DNA of 64,000 nt from UBA2040 sp963977135 (GTDB lineage Bacteria; Bacteroidota; Bacteroidia; Flavobacteriales_D; Crocinitomicaceae), in NCBI GenBank assembly GCA_963977135.1, contig CAXBNN010000016.1, forward strand, positions 1 through 64,000, read 5' to 3'. The notes below the pieces were generated by a model. The model worked only from the letters and a program-made list of their open reading frames with translations. It was not told the origin of the DNA and searched no databases. Positions 42,793 through 50,465 of this stretch are shown piece after piece. Both the position numbers and the translations under genes were made by a program. Within the stretch, counting starts at the first letter, position 1; each line of letters starts with the position of its first letter.

Positions 42793-43089
42793 ATGAAGAC
42801 AATTATCAAAAAGCCTATCATTACAGAAAAAGCGACAATGGCGAGCGAAAAGCAAAACCGTTTCACTTTTGTAGTTGATAAAGGGGCTAACAAAATCGAA
42901 ATAAAAAAAGCTGTCGAGAACATGTACGGTGTTCAAATCACGAAAGTTCGTACAATGACGTATGGCGGCGGGAAATCCTCGGTGAAGTACACCAACAAAG
43001 GTATCGTTGAGCAACCTAGCAATCCTTGGAAAAAGGCAATTGTGACAGTAGCAGAAGGAGAAACGATTGATTTATTTAATAATTTTTAA
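42793..43089 (+). CDS. rplW: 50S ribosomal protein L23, 98 aa
   Basis: L23 lies at the tunnel exit and binds trigger factor and SRP. The segments IIKKPIITEKATM and KIEIKKAVENMYGVQI are typical, and the loop before the final strand is a little longer than in E. coli. Gap to rplB is 13 nt. Confidence 0.95.
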   Translation: MKTIIKKPIITEKATMASEKQNRFTFVVDKGANKIEIKKAVENMYGVQITKVRTMTYGGGKSSVKYTNKGIVEQPSNPWKKAIVTVAEGETIDLFNNF

Positions 43090-43102
43090 GTAATTAAAAC
43101 TA

Positions 43103-43927
43103 ATGGGTCTTAAAAAATTCAAGCCTACAACTCCAGGGCAAAGACACAAGATTAACAGTACCTATTCTGAGGTAACTACCAACGTTCCTGAAAAGAGCTT
43201 GGTAGCTGGCAAGAAAAGATCTGGAGGTCGGAACAATGACGGTAGAATGACCATGCGTTATATTGGAGGTGGTCACAAGCAAAAATACCGAATCATTGAC
43301 TTTAAAAGAGACAAGCAGGATATTCCAGCTACGGTTAAAACGATCGAATATGATCCAAACCGTACTGCGCGTATCGCTTTGTTGTTCTATGCTGACGGAG
43401 AGAAACGTTATATCATTGCACCGGATGGATTGAAGGTAGGTGATACAGTTGTTTCTGGAAAAACAGCAGCTCCCAATGTTGGAAATACACTTCTTTTGAG
43501 TGATATTCCACTTGGTACAGTAATTCATAACATTGAATTGACACCTGGTAAAGGTGGAGCAATCGCTCGTGGTGCGGGAACGTACGCACAACTTAACGCT
43601 CGCGATGGTCGTTATGCATCAATCAAAATGCCGTCTGGTGAAATCAGACTTATTTTGCAAACATGTATGGCTACAATCGGTTCTGTTTCGAACTCTGAAC
43701 ATAACTTGGTAGTTTCCGGTAAAGCTGGTCGCTCTCGTTGGTTAGGTCGTCGTCCACGTGTTCGTGGTGTAGTTATGAATCCAGTCGATCACCCAATGGG
43801 TGGTGGTGAGGGTCGTAACTCTGGTGGTCACCCAAGATCTCGAAATGGTATTCCTGCTAAAGGATACAAAACTAGAGACAAGAAAAAATATTCAGATAAG
43901 TTAATCGTCGAAAGAAGAAAAAAATAA
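43103..43927 (+). CDS. rplB: 50S ribosomal protein L2, 274 aa
   Basis: L2 is needed for subunit joining and the peptidyl-transferase centre. The C-terminal loop VMNPVDHPMGGGEGR with the essential histidine is intact, as are K-S-L-V-A-G-K-K-R-S-G-G-R-N and G-A-G-T-Y-A-Q-L. Length matches E. coli (273). Confidence 0.98.
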   Translation: MGLKKFKPTTPGQRHKINSTYSEVTTNVPEKSLVAGKKRSGGRNNDGRMTMRYIGGGHKQKYRIIDFKRDKQDIPATVKTIEYDPNRTARIALLFYADGEKRYIIAPDGLKVGDTVVSGKTAAPNVGNTLLLSDIPLGTVIHNIELTPGKGGAIARGAGTYAQLNARDGRYASIKMPSGEIRLILQTCMATIGSVSNSEHNLVVSGKAGRSRWLGRRPRVRGVVMNPVDHPMGGGEGRNSGGHPRSRNGIPAKGYKTRDKKKYSDKLIVERRKK

Positions 43928-43934
43928 GTAGAGT

Positions 43935-44213
43935 ATGAGTCGTTCGTTGAAAAAACCACCGTTTGTTCATTACAAGTTAATGATAAGAGTGGACGAAGCA
44001 CAAGCATCGAGTAGTAAAGCAGTGATCAAGACTTGGTCAAGAGCTTCTACTATTACGCCAGACTTCGTAGGATTAACTTTTGCCGTTCACAACGGGAATA
44101 AGTTTATTCCAGTTTATGTTACTGAGAACATGGTAGGACACAAGTTAGGTGAGTTTTCACCTACACGAAATTTCCGTGGCCATGGAGGGAACAAGAAAGA
44201 TAAAAAAAGATAG
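43935..44213 (+). CDS. rpsS: 30S ribosomal protein S19, 92 aa
   Basis: S19 contacts the A-site tRNA and S13 in the head. SRSLKKPPFV at the N-terminus and the motif HNGKFIPVYVTENMVGHKLGEF (with one inserted Asn in this copy: HNGNKFIPVY) and F-S-P-T-R-N-F-R-G-H-G-G are conserved. It lies 7 nt after rplB. Confidence 0.96.
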   Translation: MSRSLKKPPFVHYKLMIRVDEAQASSSKAVIKTWSRASTITPDFVGLTFAVHNGNKFIPVYVTENMVGHKLGEFSPTRNFRGHGGNKKDKKR

Positions 44214-44232
44214 ATTTTAAATAGCAAATATC

Positions 44233-44628
44233 ATGGGTGCTAGAAAAAGACTAAGAGCAGAAAGTATAAAGGAAGACAACAAGTCAATCGCATTTGCGAA
44301 ATTGAATGACTCTCCTATAACTGCAAGAAAGATGAGATTGGTTGCTGACCTTGTAAGAGGTGTTGAGGTAAACAAAGCTCTAAACATATTGCAGTACAAT
44401 TCAAAAAATGCCTCAAAAAGTTTAAGTACATTATTGCGTTCAGCAATCGCGAACTGGGAACAGAAAAATGAAGGTAAGAATATTGAAGAAGAGAACTTAA
44501 TAGTTCGTTCTATTGAAGTAGGTGGAGGCGCAATGTTAAAGCGTATCCAAGCTGCTCCACAAGGTAGAGCACATAGAATTAGAAAGAGATCAAATCACGT
44601 AACCATCACCATTGATGGAACCAAATAA
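44233..44628 (+). CDS. rplV: 50S ribosomal protein L22, 131 aa
   Basis: L22 has a long beta-hairpin in the exit tunnel, here around GGGAMLKRIQAAPQGRAHRI, the site of macrolide-resistance changes; it looks wild type. The protein is ~20 residues longer than E. coli L22 because of an N-terminal extension (GARKRLRAESIKEDNKS). Confidence 0.96.
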   Translation: MGARKRLRAESIKEDNKSIAFAKLNDSPITARKMRLVADLVRGVEVNKALNILQYNSKNASKSLSTLLRSAIANWEQKNEGKNIEEENLIVRSIEVGGGAMLKRIQAAPQGRAHRIRKRSNHVTITIDGTK

Positions 44629-44638
44629 GAAATAGAAA

Positions 44639-45376
44639 ATGGGACAAAAAGCAAATCCAATTGGAAATAGATTAGGTTTCATCCACGGATGGGATTCTAA
44701 CTGGTACGGTGGTGATAATTACGGTGAGAAAATCGTTGAGGATGATAAAATTCGCAAATACTTGAACGCTCGTTTGTCGAGAGCAAGTATCGCAAGAATT
44801 ATCATCGAGCGTACACTTAAATTAGTTACCGTTACTATCAACACGGCTCGTCCAGGTGTTATCATCGGGAAAGGCGGTCAAGAAGTTGACAAACTAAAAG
44901 AAGAATTAAAGAAGTTGACGAAAAAAGAGATTCAAATCAACATTTTCGAGGTGAAACGTCCAGAATTGGATGCTCGATTAGTGGCTGATGGTATCGCTCG
45001 TCAATTGGAGGCACGTATTTCGTTTAGACGTGCAATCAAAATGTCTATAGCAAGCACTATGCGTATGGGAGCAGAAGGAATCAAAGTTAAGATTTCCGGA
45101 CGTTTGAATGGCGCAGAAATGGCTCGCTCAGAGATGTACAAGGATGGACGTACTCCGTTACATACGTTCAGAGCTGACATCGATTATGCTCTTTCTGAAG
45201 CGCATACTACTTACGGTCGATTGGGAATCAAAGTGTGGATTTGCAAAGGCGAAGTGTATGGTAAGAGAGATCTTTCACCAAACATTGGAATGACAAACGC
45301 TAAAGGAGGCAACTCTCAAGGTGGTGGTAATCGTCGTCCAGGTGGAGGTCCAGGCATGAAAAGAAAGAAGAAGTAA
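44639..45376 (+). CDS. rpsC: 30S ribosomal protein S3, 245 aa
   Basis: S3 forms the mRNA entry site. The KH domain motif IIIGKGGQEVDKLKEEL and the C-terminal ARSEMYKDGRTPLHTFRADIDY are conserved. A Gly/Asn/Arg-rich tail of ~20 residues after residue 220 (GGNSQGGGNRRPGGGPG) extends it beyond E. coli S3 (233). Confidence 0.97.
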   Translation: MGQKANPIGNRLGFIHGWDSNWYGGDNYGEKIVEDDKIRKYLNARLSRASIARIIIERTLKLVTVTINTARPGVIIGKGGQEVDKLKEELKKLTKKEIQINIFEVKRPELDARLVADGIARQLEARISFRRAIKMSIASTMRMGAEGIKVKISGRLNGAEMARSEMYKDGRTPLHTFRADIDYALSEAHTTYGRLGIKVWICKGEVYGKRDLSPNIGMTNAKGGNSQGGGNRRPGGGPGMKRKKK

Positions 45377-45399
45377 GAACAAGGTAAAAGTCTAAAAAG

Positions 45400-45831
45400 A
45401 TGTTACAACCAAAAAGAACCAAATTTAGAAGAGTTCAAAAAGGACGAAATACAGGTATGGCCCACAGAGGTAGTACAATTGCTTTCGGATCATTTGGATT
45501 GAAAACTTTGGAGCCAGGATGGATCACATCACGCCAGATCGAAGCGTCTCGTATTGCGGTAACCCGTTTTATGAAACGTGAAGGAAAAGTGTGGATTCGT
45601 ATTTTCCCTGACAAACCAGTTACCTCTAAACCAGCGGAAGTACGTATGGGTAAAGGTAAAGGTGCTCCAAGTCACTGGGTAGCTGTAGTTAAACCAGGCC
45701 GTATTTTATTTGAAGCGGACGGTGTTCCTTACGAAGTAGCTCAAGAAGCTCTTCGATTGGCAGCTCAGAAAATGCCGGTGAAGTGTAAATTCATTGTTCG
45801 CAATGATTATGTTAAACCAGTAGGTAAATAA
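45400..45831 (+). CDS. rplP: 50S ribosomal protein L16, 143 aa
   Basis: L16 organises the A-site side of the large subunit. KRTKFRRVQKGRNTG at the N-terminus, the arginine-hydroxylation region P-D-K-P-V-T-S-K-P-A-E-V-R-M-G-K-G-K-G and A-L-R-L-A-A-Q-K-M-P are typical. Length is a little above E. coli (136). Confidence 0.97.
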   Translation: MLQPKRTKFRRVQKGRNTGMAHRGSTIAFGSFGLKTLEPGWITSRQIEASRIAVTRFMKREGKVWIRIFPDKPVTSKPAEVRMGKGKGAPSHWVAVVKPGRILFEADGVPYEVAQEALRLAAQKMPVKCKFIVRNDYVKPVGK

Positions 45832-45839
45832 GAAAAGTA

Positions 45840-46046
45840 ATGAAACAAGAAGAAATCAACAAGCTTTCTGACAAGGACGTTCAAACTAACATTTCAAATT
45901 TATCAGAGAAATTGATGAAGACGAAATTGGCACATGGCGTTTCTCCTATGGAGAACCCAATCCAAATTCGAGGAATGAGAAGAACAATCGCTCGTTTGAA
46001 AACTGAATTAACAAAACGTGAAGCGGCGGCAACTGCTAAAGCATAA
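45840..46046 (+). CDS. rpmC: 50S ribosomal protein L29, 68 aa
   Basis: L29 is a two-helix protein at the tunnel exit. The pattern EINKLSDKDVQTNISNL followed by the R-G-M-R-R-T-I-A-R-L-K-T helix fits the family. It has an alanine-rich C-terminal tail and lies 8 nt after rplP and 11 nt before rpsQ. Confidence 0.92.
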   Translation: MKQEEINKLSDKDVQTNISNLSEKLMKTKLAHGVSPMENPIQIRGMRRTIARLKTELTKREAAATAKA

Positions 46047-46057
46047 TTCTAGATAAG

Positions 46058-46318
46058 ATGGAAGAAAAGCGTAATTTAAGAAAAGACCGAGTAGGTATAG
46101 TAACCAGCGATAAAATGGACAAGTCTATCGTCGTTGCAGTGGAAAGAAGGGTAAAGCACCCTAAATATGGAAAATTCGTTAAGAAAACTTCCAAATTTTT
46201 CGCGCATGATGAGAAGAACGAGTGCAACGTAGGTGATACCGTTCGGATTATGGAAACCAGACCTTTGAGTAAATTGAAGAACTGGAGATTAGTAGAAATT
46301 GTCGAAAAAGCTAAATAA
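46058..46318 (+). CDS. rpsQ: 30S ribosomal protein S17, 86 aa
   Basis: S17 binds 16S rRNA helix 11 and stabilises the body. KDRVGIVTSDKMDKSIVVAV and K-Y-G-K-F-V-K-K-T-S-K-F and V-G-D-T-V-R-I-M-E-T-R-P-L-S-K are family features. Length matches E. coli (84). Confidence 0.95.
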   Translation: MEEKRNLRKDRVGIVTSDKMDKSIVVAVERRVKHPKYGKFVKKTSKFFAHDEKNECNVGDTVRIMETRPLSKLKNWRLVEIVEKAK

Positions 46319-46327
46319 TTTTTAGTA

Positions 46328-46696
46328 ATGATACAACAAGAATCAAGACTTGCAGTAGCAGACAACTCAGGAGCAAAAACTGTTTTGGTAATCCGCGTAT
46401 TAGGTGGAACAAAACGTCGTTATGCATCCGTAGGAGATAAAATTGTCGTTGCTGTTAAGAGTGCAATGCCCTCTGGAGCTGTTAAAAAAGGACAGGTTGC
46501 CAAGGCGGTAATTGTAAGAACCAAAAAAGAAGTACGTCGTGCTGATGGTTCTTACATTCGATTTGATGATAACGCTTGCGTTATATTGAATCCAACGGGA
46601 GAAATGAGAGGAACCCGTATTTTTGGACCAGTTGCTCGTGAGCTACGTGAAAACAACTTTATGAAGATTGTTTCATTGGCTCCCGAAGTACTTTAA
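46328..46696 (+). CDS. rplN: 50S ribosomal protein L14, 122 aa
   Basis: L14 sits at the subunit interface. MIQQESRLAVADNSGAK at the N-terminus and R-F-D-D-N-A-C-V-I-L-N-P and R-G-T-R-I-F-G-P-V-A-R-E-L are canonical. It starts the spc section, 9 nt after rpsQ, without any promoter-like gap. Confidence 0.97.
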   Translation: MIQQESRLAVADNSGAKTVLVIRVLGGTKRRYASVGDKIVVAVKSAMPSGAVKKGQVAKAVIVRTKKEVRRADGSYIRFDDNACVILNPTGEMRGTRIFGPVARELRENNFMKIVSLAPEVL

Positions 46697-46707
46697 AATA
46701 GTAAATC

Positions 46708-47025
46708 ATGCAAAAGAAATTACATATTAAAGTAGGCGACACCGTTAAGGTATTAGCAGGTGAAGCATTAGGCCAAGAAGGAAAAGTTCTAACGGTTGAT
46801 CGTAAATCATTACGTGCATCTGTGGAAGGCTTGAAAATGATCAAGAAACACAGCAAACCAAGTGCAGCAGATCCTCAAGGTGGAATCGTAGAGAAAGAAG
46901 GAACAATTCACATTTCTAACTTAATGTTAGTAGTGAAAGGTGAAGCTTCTCGTACGGGACGTAAATTGAACAAAGACGGAAAATTAGTCCGTTTTTCTAA
47001 AAAATCAGGAGAGGAGATCAAGTAA
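46708..47025 (+). CDS. rplX: 50S ribosomal protein L24, 105 aa
   Basis: L24 initiates large-subunit assembly. The KOW motif GDTVKVLAGEALGQEGKVL and the P-Q-G-G-I-V-E-K-E-G-T-I-H-I-S-N-L segment are present. Its last base is the first base of the rplE start codon, so the pair is translationally coupled. Confidence 0.95.
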   Translation: MQKKLHIKVGDTVKVLAGEALGQEGKVLTVDRKSLRASVEGLKMIKKHSKPSAADPQGGIVEKEGTIHISNLMLVVKGEASRTGRKLNKDGKLVRFSKKSGEEIK

Positions 47026-47576
47026 TGAGTACACAACCAAGAATGAAGGAAATGTACAGTGCTGAGATTATTCCAGCATTGACGAAAAAATTTGAGTACA
47101 AATCAGTAATGAGAGTACCTAGATTGACGAAAATTGTATTGAGCCAAGGTATGGGTGAAGCTGTTGCTGACAAGAAATTGATCGACACAGCTGCTGAAGA
47201 ATTGTCAAGAATTGCTGGTCAAAAAGCAATAACTACAATTTCTAAGAAAGATATCTCAAACTTCAAGTTGAGAAAAGGAATGCCAATTGGAACAAAAGTT
47301 ACTCTTCGTGGAGATAAAATGTACGAATTCTTAGATCGTTTGATCTCTGTGGCTTTGCCAAGAACTCGTGACTTCCGTGGAATTAACCCAAAAGGATTTG
47401 ATGGTCGTGGAAACTTTAACTTAGGTGTTAAAGAACATATCATCTTCCCAGAAATAGATATCGACAAAACTAACCGCATCTTAGGTATGGACATTACATT
47501 TGTAACTACAGCCAATACAGATGAAGAAGGTAATGCTTTGTTGGATGCATTTGGATTCCCATTCATTAAAAAATAA
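47025..47576 (+). CDS. rplE: 50S ribosomal protein L5, 183 aa
   Basis: L5 binds 5S rRNA and the P-site tRNA elbow. MKEMYSAEIIPAL at the start, R-V-P-R-L-T-K-I-V-L-S-Q-G-M-G-E-A and R-D-F-R-G-I-N-P-K-G-F-D-G-R-G-N are conserved. Length matches the family (~180). Confidence 0.97.
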   Translation: MSTQPRMKEMYSAEIIPALTKKFEYKSVMRVPRLTKIVLSQGMGEAVADKKLIDTAAEELSRIAGQKAITTISKKDISNFKLRKGMPIGTKVTLRGDKMYEFLDRLISVALPRTRDFRGINPKGFDGRGNFNLGVKEHIIFPEIDIDKTNRILGMDITFVTTANTDEEGNALLDAFGFPFIKK

Positions 47577-47582
47577 GAAGAA

Positions 47583-47897
47583 ATGGCAAAAGAATCAATG
47601 AAAGCGCGTGAGCGCAAAAGAGAAAGAATGGTAGCTCGTGACAGTGCAAAACGTGCTGAGTTAACAAAAGTCTTGAAATCAAGTGACACATCTGATGAAG
47701 CTGTACAAGCGAAATGGGATGCAATGATGGCTATCCAAAAGTTGCCTGCAAATGGATCGAAAGTGCGTTTGCACAATCGTTGTGGTTTGACAGGTCGACC
47801 AAGAGGATATATGCGTCAGTTCGGTATTTCAAGGGTGACTTTCCGTGAAATGGCACTTGATGGGAAAATCCCAGGAGTGAAAAAAGCGAGTTGGTAA
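47583..47897 (+). CDS. rpsN: 30S ribosomal protein S14, long zinc-free form, 104 aa
   Basis: S14 is in the small-subunit head. The core motif RLHNRCGLTGRPRGYMRQFGIS lacks the CxxC pairs of zinc-binding S14 and the length (104) matches the long 'C-minus' type. The C-terminus is the typical K-K-A-S-W. Gap to rpsH is 21 nt. Confidence 0.95.
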   Translation: MAKESMKARERKRERMVARDSAKRAELTKVLKSSDTSDEAVQAKWDAMMAIQKLPANGSKVRLHNRCGLTGRPRGYMRQFGISRVTFREMALDGKIPGVKKASW

Positions 47898-47918
47898 TTT
47901 ATTAAATAGGAAAATATT

Positions 47919-48317
47919 ATGACAACAGATCCTATAGCAGATTTTTTAACCCGTATCCGTAACGCAAGTTCGGCTGGGTTGAAAGTTGTAGAAATCCCTG
48001 CTTCAAACACAAAGAAAGCGATGACGCAAATTTTGTTTGATCAAGGATACATCTTGAACTATAAGTTCGAAGATGATGATAAACAAGGTATGATTAAAAT
48101 CGCTTTGAAGTACAATCCTTCTACGAAGGTTCCAGCAATCACAAAATTGCAAAGAGCTTCTCGTCCAGGATTAAGAAAGTATAGTAGCTCAACTGAAATG
48201 CCTCGTGTATTGAATGGTTTGGGTATTGCTATCGTTTCTACTTCTCATGGTGTTATCACCAACAAACAAGCGAAACAAGAAAACGTAGGTGGCGAAGTAC
48301 TTTGCTACGTATATTAA
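47919..48317 (+). CDS. rpsH: 30S ribosomal protein S8, 132 aa
   Basis: S8 binds helix 21 of 16S rRNA; in E. coli it also represses the spc operon. The N-terminal DPIADFLTRIRNA and the C-terminal S-T-S-H-G-V-I-T-N-K-Q-A and G-G-E-V-L-C-Y-V-Y are canonical. No S8-like site is evident upstream of rplE, where E. coli has one. Confidence 0.97.
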   Translation: MTTDPIADFLTRIRNASSAGLKVVEIPASNTKKAMTQILFDQGYILNYKFEDDDKQGMIKIALKYNPSTKVPAITKLQRASRPGLRKYSSSTEMPRVLNGLGIAIVSTSHGVITNKQAKQENVGGEVLCYVY

Positions 48318-48336
48318 TCTTTAACAAGAAGTAAAA

Positions 48337-48891
48337 ATGTCAAGGATAGGTAAATCCCCAGTAAACATCCCGAGTGGAGTAGAAGTAAAAGTGAACGGTA
48401 CGATTGTTACCGTTAAGGGACCTAAAGGCGAACTAACTCAAGAATTGGATTCTTGCGTTACTTTGTCGATTGAAGATGGAACCATCACTTTTAGCCGCGA
48501 ATCAGACGCCCCTAATCACCGTGCAAAACATGGTTTGTATCGTTCTTTAGTGAACAATATGATTATTGGTGTTTCGGAAGGGTTCAAAAAGGAATTAGAA
48601 GTAATTGGAGTAGGTTTCCGTGCAACAGCAACGGGTCAAATGTTAGATTTGGCTTTAGGATACTCTCACCCAATTGTGATGAACATTCCTAGTGAAATTA
48701 AGGTATCTGCAGATACTCAAAAGGGTAAGGCTCCAGTGATTACATTGGAATCATACGATAAACAACTTTTGGGTCAGGTCGCTGCCAAGATTCGTTCCCT
48801 CCGTAAACCAGAACCATACAAAGGAAAAGGTGTGAGATTCTTAGGTGAAGAAATCAGAAGAAAAGCTGGAAAAGCTGCAGGTAAAAAATAA
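48337..48891 (+). CDS. rplF: 50S ribosomal protein L6, 184 aa
   Basis: L6 lies near the sarcin-ricin loop. SRIGKSPVNIPSGVEV, L-E-V-I-G-V-G-F-R-A and I-R-S-L-R-K-P-E-P-Y-K-G-K-G-V-R-F are intact, the last being the conserved rRNA-binding motif. Length is usual (177 in E. coli). Confidence 0.97.
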   Translation: MSRIGKSPVNIPSGVEVKVNGTIVTVKGPKGELTQELDSCVTLSIEDGTITFSRESDAPNHRAKHGLYRSLVNNMIIGVSEGFKKELEVIGVGFRATATGQMLDLALGYSHPIVMNIPSEIKVSADTQKGKAPVITLESYDKQLLGQVAAKIRSLRKPEPYKGKGVRFLGEEIRRKAGKAAGKK

Positions 48892-48907
48892 TTAATTTCA
48901 TGAAATC

Positions 48908-49261
48908 ATGGCATTTAGCAAATTAAAAAGAAGAGCAAAAATCAAAAGAAGAATCCGTAAGAAAATTACTGGTACTTCTAAAACGCCTCGTCTTTCTGTG
49001 TTCCGTAGTAACAAACAAATCTACGCACAGATCATCGACGATTCAAAAGGTGTTACATTGGCGTCCGCCTCTACATTCAAAAACAAAGCTGCTGAGAAGA
49101 AAAACAAGTCTGAGCAAGCACAAGTTGTAGGGAAAGAATTAGCCGAAAAAGCAATCAAAGCCGGAGTTGAATCAGTTGTGTTTGATCGCAACGGGTATTT
49201 ATACCACGGTAGAGTAAAATCATTGGCTGACTCAGCAAGAGAAGGCGGTTTAAAATTTTAA
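48908..49261 (+). CDS. rplR: 50S ribosomal protein L18, 117 aa
   Basis: L18 carries 5S rRNA into the large subunit with L5. The basic N-terminus (KLKRRAKIKRRIRKKITGT), P-R-L-S-V-F-R-S-N-K-Q-I-Y-A-Q-I-I-D-D and the C-terminal Y-H-G-R-V-K-S-L-A-D-S-A-R-E-G-G-L are typical. Length equals E. coli. rpsE starts only 3 nt later. Confidence 0.97.
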   Translation: MAFSKLKRRAKIKRRIRKKITGTSKTPRLSVFRSNKQIYAQIIDDSKGVTLASASTFKNKAAEKKNKSEQAQVVGKELAEKAIKAGVESVVFDRNGYLYHGRVKSLADSAREGGLKF

Positions 49262-49264
49262 GAA

Positions 49265-49783
49265 ATGGCAGGAAAATTAAACAATAGAGTAAAATCTGCT
49301 GATATCGAACTTAAAGATAAGTTGGTATCAATAAACCGTGTGACTAAAGTTACAAAAGGAGGACGTACATTCTCTTTCTCTGCAATTGTTGTAGTTGGTG
49401 ATGAAAACGGAATCGTAGGTCACGGTTTAGGAAAAGCGAAAGAAGTAACTGAAGCTATTACTAAAGGCATCGACGATGCGAAAAAGAATTTAATTCGTGT
49501 TCCGATTTTAAGAGGTACTGTACCACACATGCAAAAAGCAAAATATGGTGGTGCTGAGATTCTTTTGAAACCAGCTTCTGAAGGTACAGGTGTTATCGCC
49601 GGTGGCGCGATGCGTGCTGTATTGGAGAGCGTTGGAGTTCATAATGTATTGGCAAAATCTCAAGGTTCGTCTAACCCACATAACGTGGTTAAAGCGACTA
49701 TCGAAGCATTGTCAAACATGAGAGACGCAGTTACCGTAGCGAAACAAAGAGGTATTAGTTTGGATAAAGTATTTAACGGTTAA
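49265..49783 (+). CDS. rpsE: 30S ribosomal protein S5, 172 aa
   Basis: S5 shapes the mRNA entry channel and fidelity. The double-stranded-RNA-binding part KDKLVSINRVTKVTKGGR and G-H-G-L-G-K-A-K-E-V-T-E-A-I-T-K-G and G-G-A-M-R-A-V-L-E-S-V-G-V are conserved; no ribosomal-ambiguity change is apparent. Gap to rpmD is 11 nt. Confidence 0.97.
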   Translation: MAGKLNNRVKSADIELKDKLVSINRVTKVTKGGRTFSFSAIVVVGDENGIVGHGLGKAKEVTEAITKGIDDAKKNLIRVPILRGTVPHMQKAKYGGAEILLKPASEGTGVIAGGAMRAVLESVGVHNVLAKSQGSSNPHNVVKATIEALSNMRDAVTVAKQRGISLDKVFNG

Positions 49784-49794
49784 TAGTATACACA

Positions 49795-49971
49795 ATGGCT
49801 ACAATAAAAATTAAGCAAGTGAGAAGCGCTATTAATCGCCCAGCTGACCAAAAAGCTACGATTAAAGCGTTAGGATTTAGAAAGTTGAATCAGATTGTTG
49901 AAAAAGAATCTAATCCACAAATCCTAGGAATGATCAATAAGGTACAACATCTACTTGAAGTAGTTAAGTAG
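49795..49971 (+). CDS. rpmD: 50S ribosomal protein L30, 58 aa
   Basis: This short gene fits exactly between rpsE and rplO. The translation starts ATIKIKQVRSAINRPADQK and continues ATIKALGFRKLNQ with E-V-V-K at the end, the standard L30 fold on the large-subunit surface. Length matches E. coli (59). Gap to rplO is 20 nt. Confidence 0.95.
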   Translation: MATIKIKQVRSAINRPADQKATIKALGFRKLNQIVEKESNPQILGMINKVQHLLEVVK

Positions 49972-49991
49972 AATAAAAAAACGGATTTAAC

Positions 49992-50438
49992 ATGAGTTTA
50001 CATAATTTAACTCCAGCTAAAGGTTCGGTAAAAAGTTCAAAAAGAATCGCGCGTGGTCAAGGATCAGGGCACGGTGGAACTTCGACTCGAGGGCATAAAG
50101 GAGCAAAATCAAGATCAGGTTACAGCAAGAAAGTAGGTTTCGAAGGAGGTCAAATGCCTTTGCAACGACGAGTGCCTAAATTTGGCTTTAAAAATATCAA
50201 CAGAGTTGAGTATAAAGCAATCAATTTAGACATCATTCAGTCGTTAATCGACAGAAAAAATGTAACTGAAATTACACCAGAGGTGTTAAAAGAAAATGGA
50301 CTAGTAGGTAACAATGAGTTAGTGAAAATCCTTGGTAGAGGTGAATTGAAAACCAAAATTGACATTACCGCACACAAGTTTTCTCAAACTGCAAAAGCAA
50401 CTATTGAGGCTCAAGGTGGGAATTGTTCGGAAATCTAA
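49992..50438 (+). CDS. rplO: 50S ribosomal protein L15, 148 aa
   Basis: L15 is an assembly protein of the large subunit. The glycine/arginine-rich N-terminus (RIARGQGSGHGGTSTRGHKG) and E-G-G-Q-M-P-L-Q-R-R-V-P-K-F-G-F are hallmarks. Gap to secY is 27 nt, the usual rplO-secY coupling. Confidence 0.97.
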   Translation: MSLHNLTPAKGSVKSSKRIARGQGSGHGGTSTRGHKGAKSRSGYSKKVGFEGGQMPLQRRVPKFGFKNINRVEYKAINLDIIQSLIDRKNVTEITPEVLKENGLVGNNELVKILGRGELKTKIDITAHKFSQTAKATIEAQGGNCSEI

Positions 50439-50465
50439 TTAACTTTGCCAACATTTTTTTAAAGA

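Noticed and set aside
43100..43591. 163-residue minus-strand ORF over rplB
   Set aside because: Composition (Cys/Ser/Asn-rich) is typical of a shadow frame and rplB is unmistakable.
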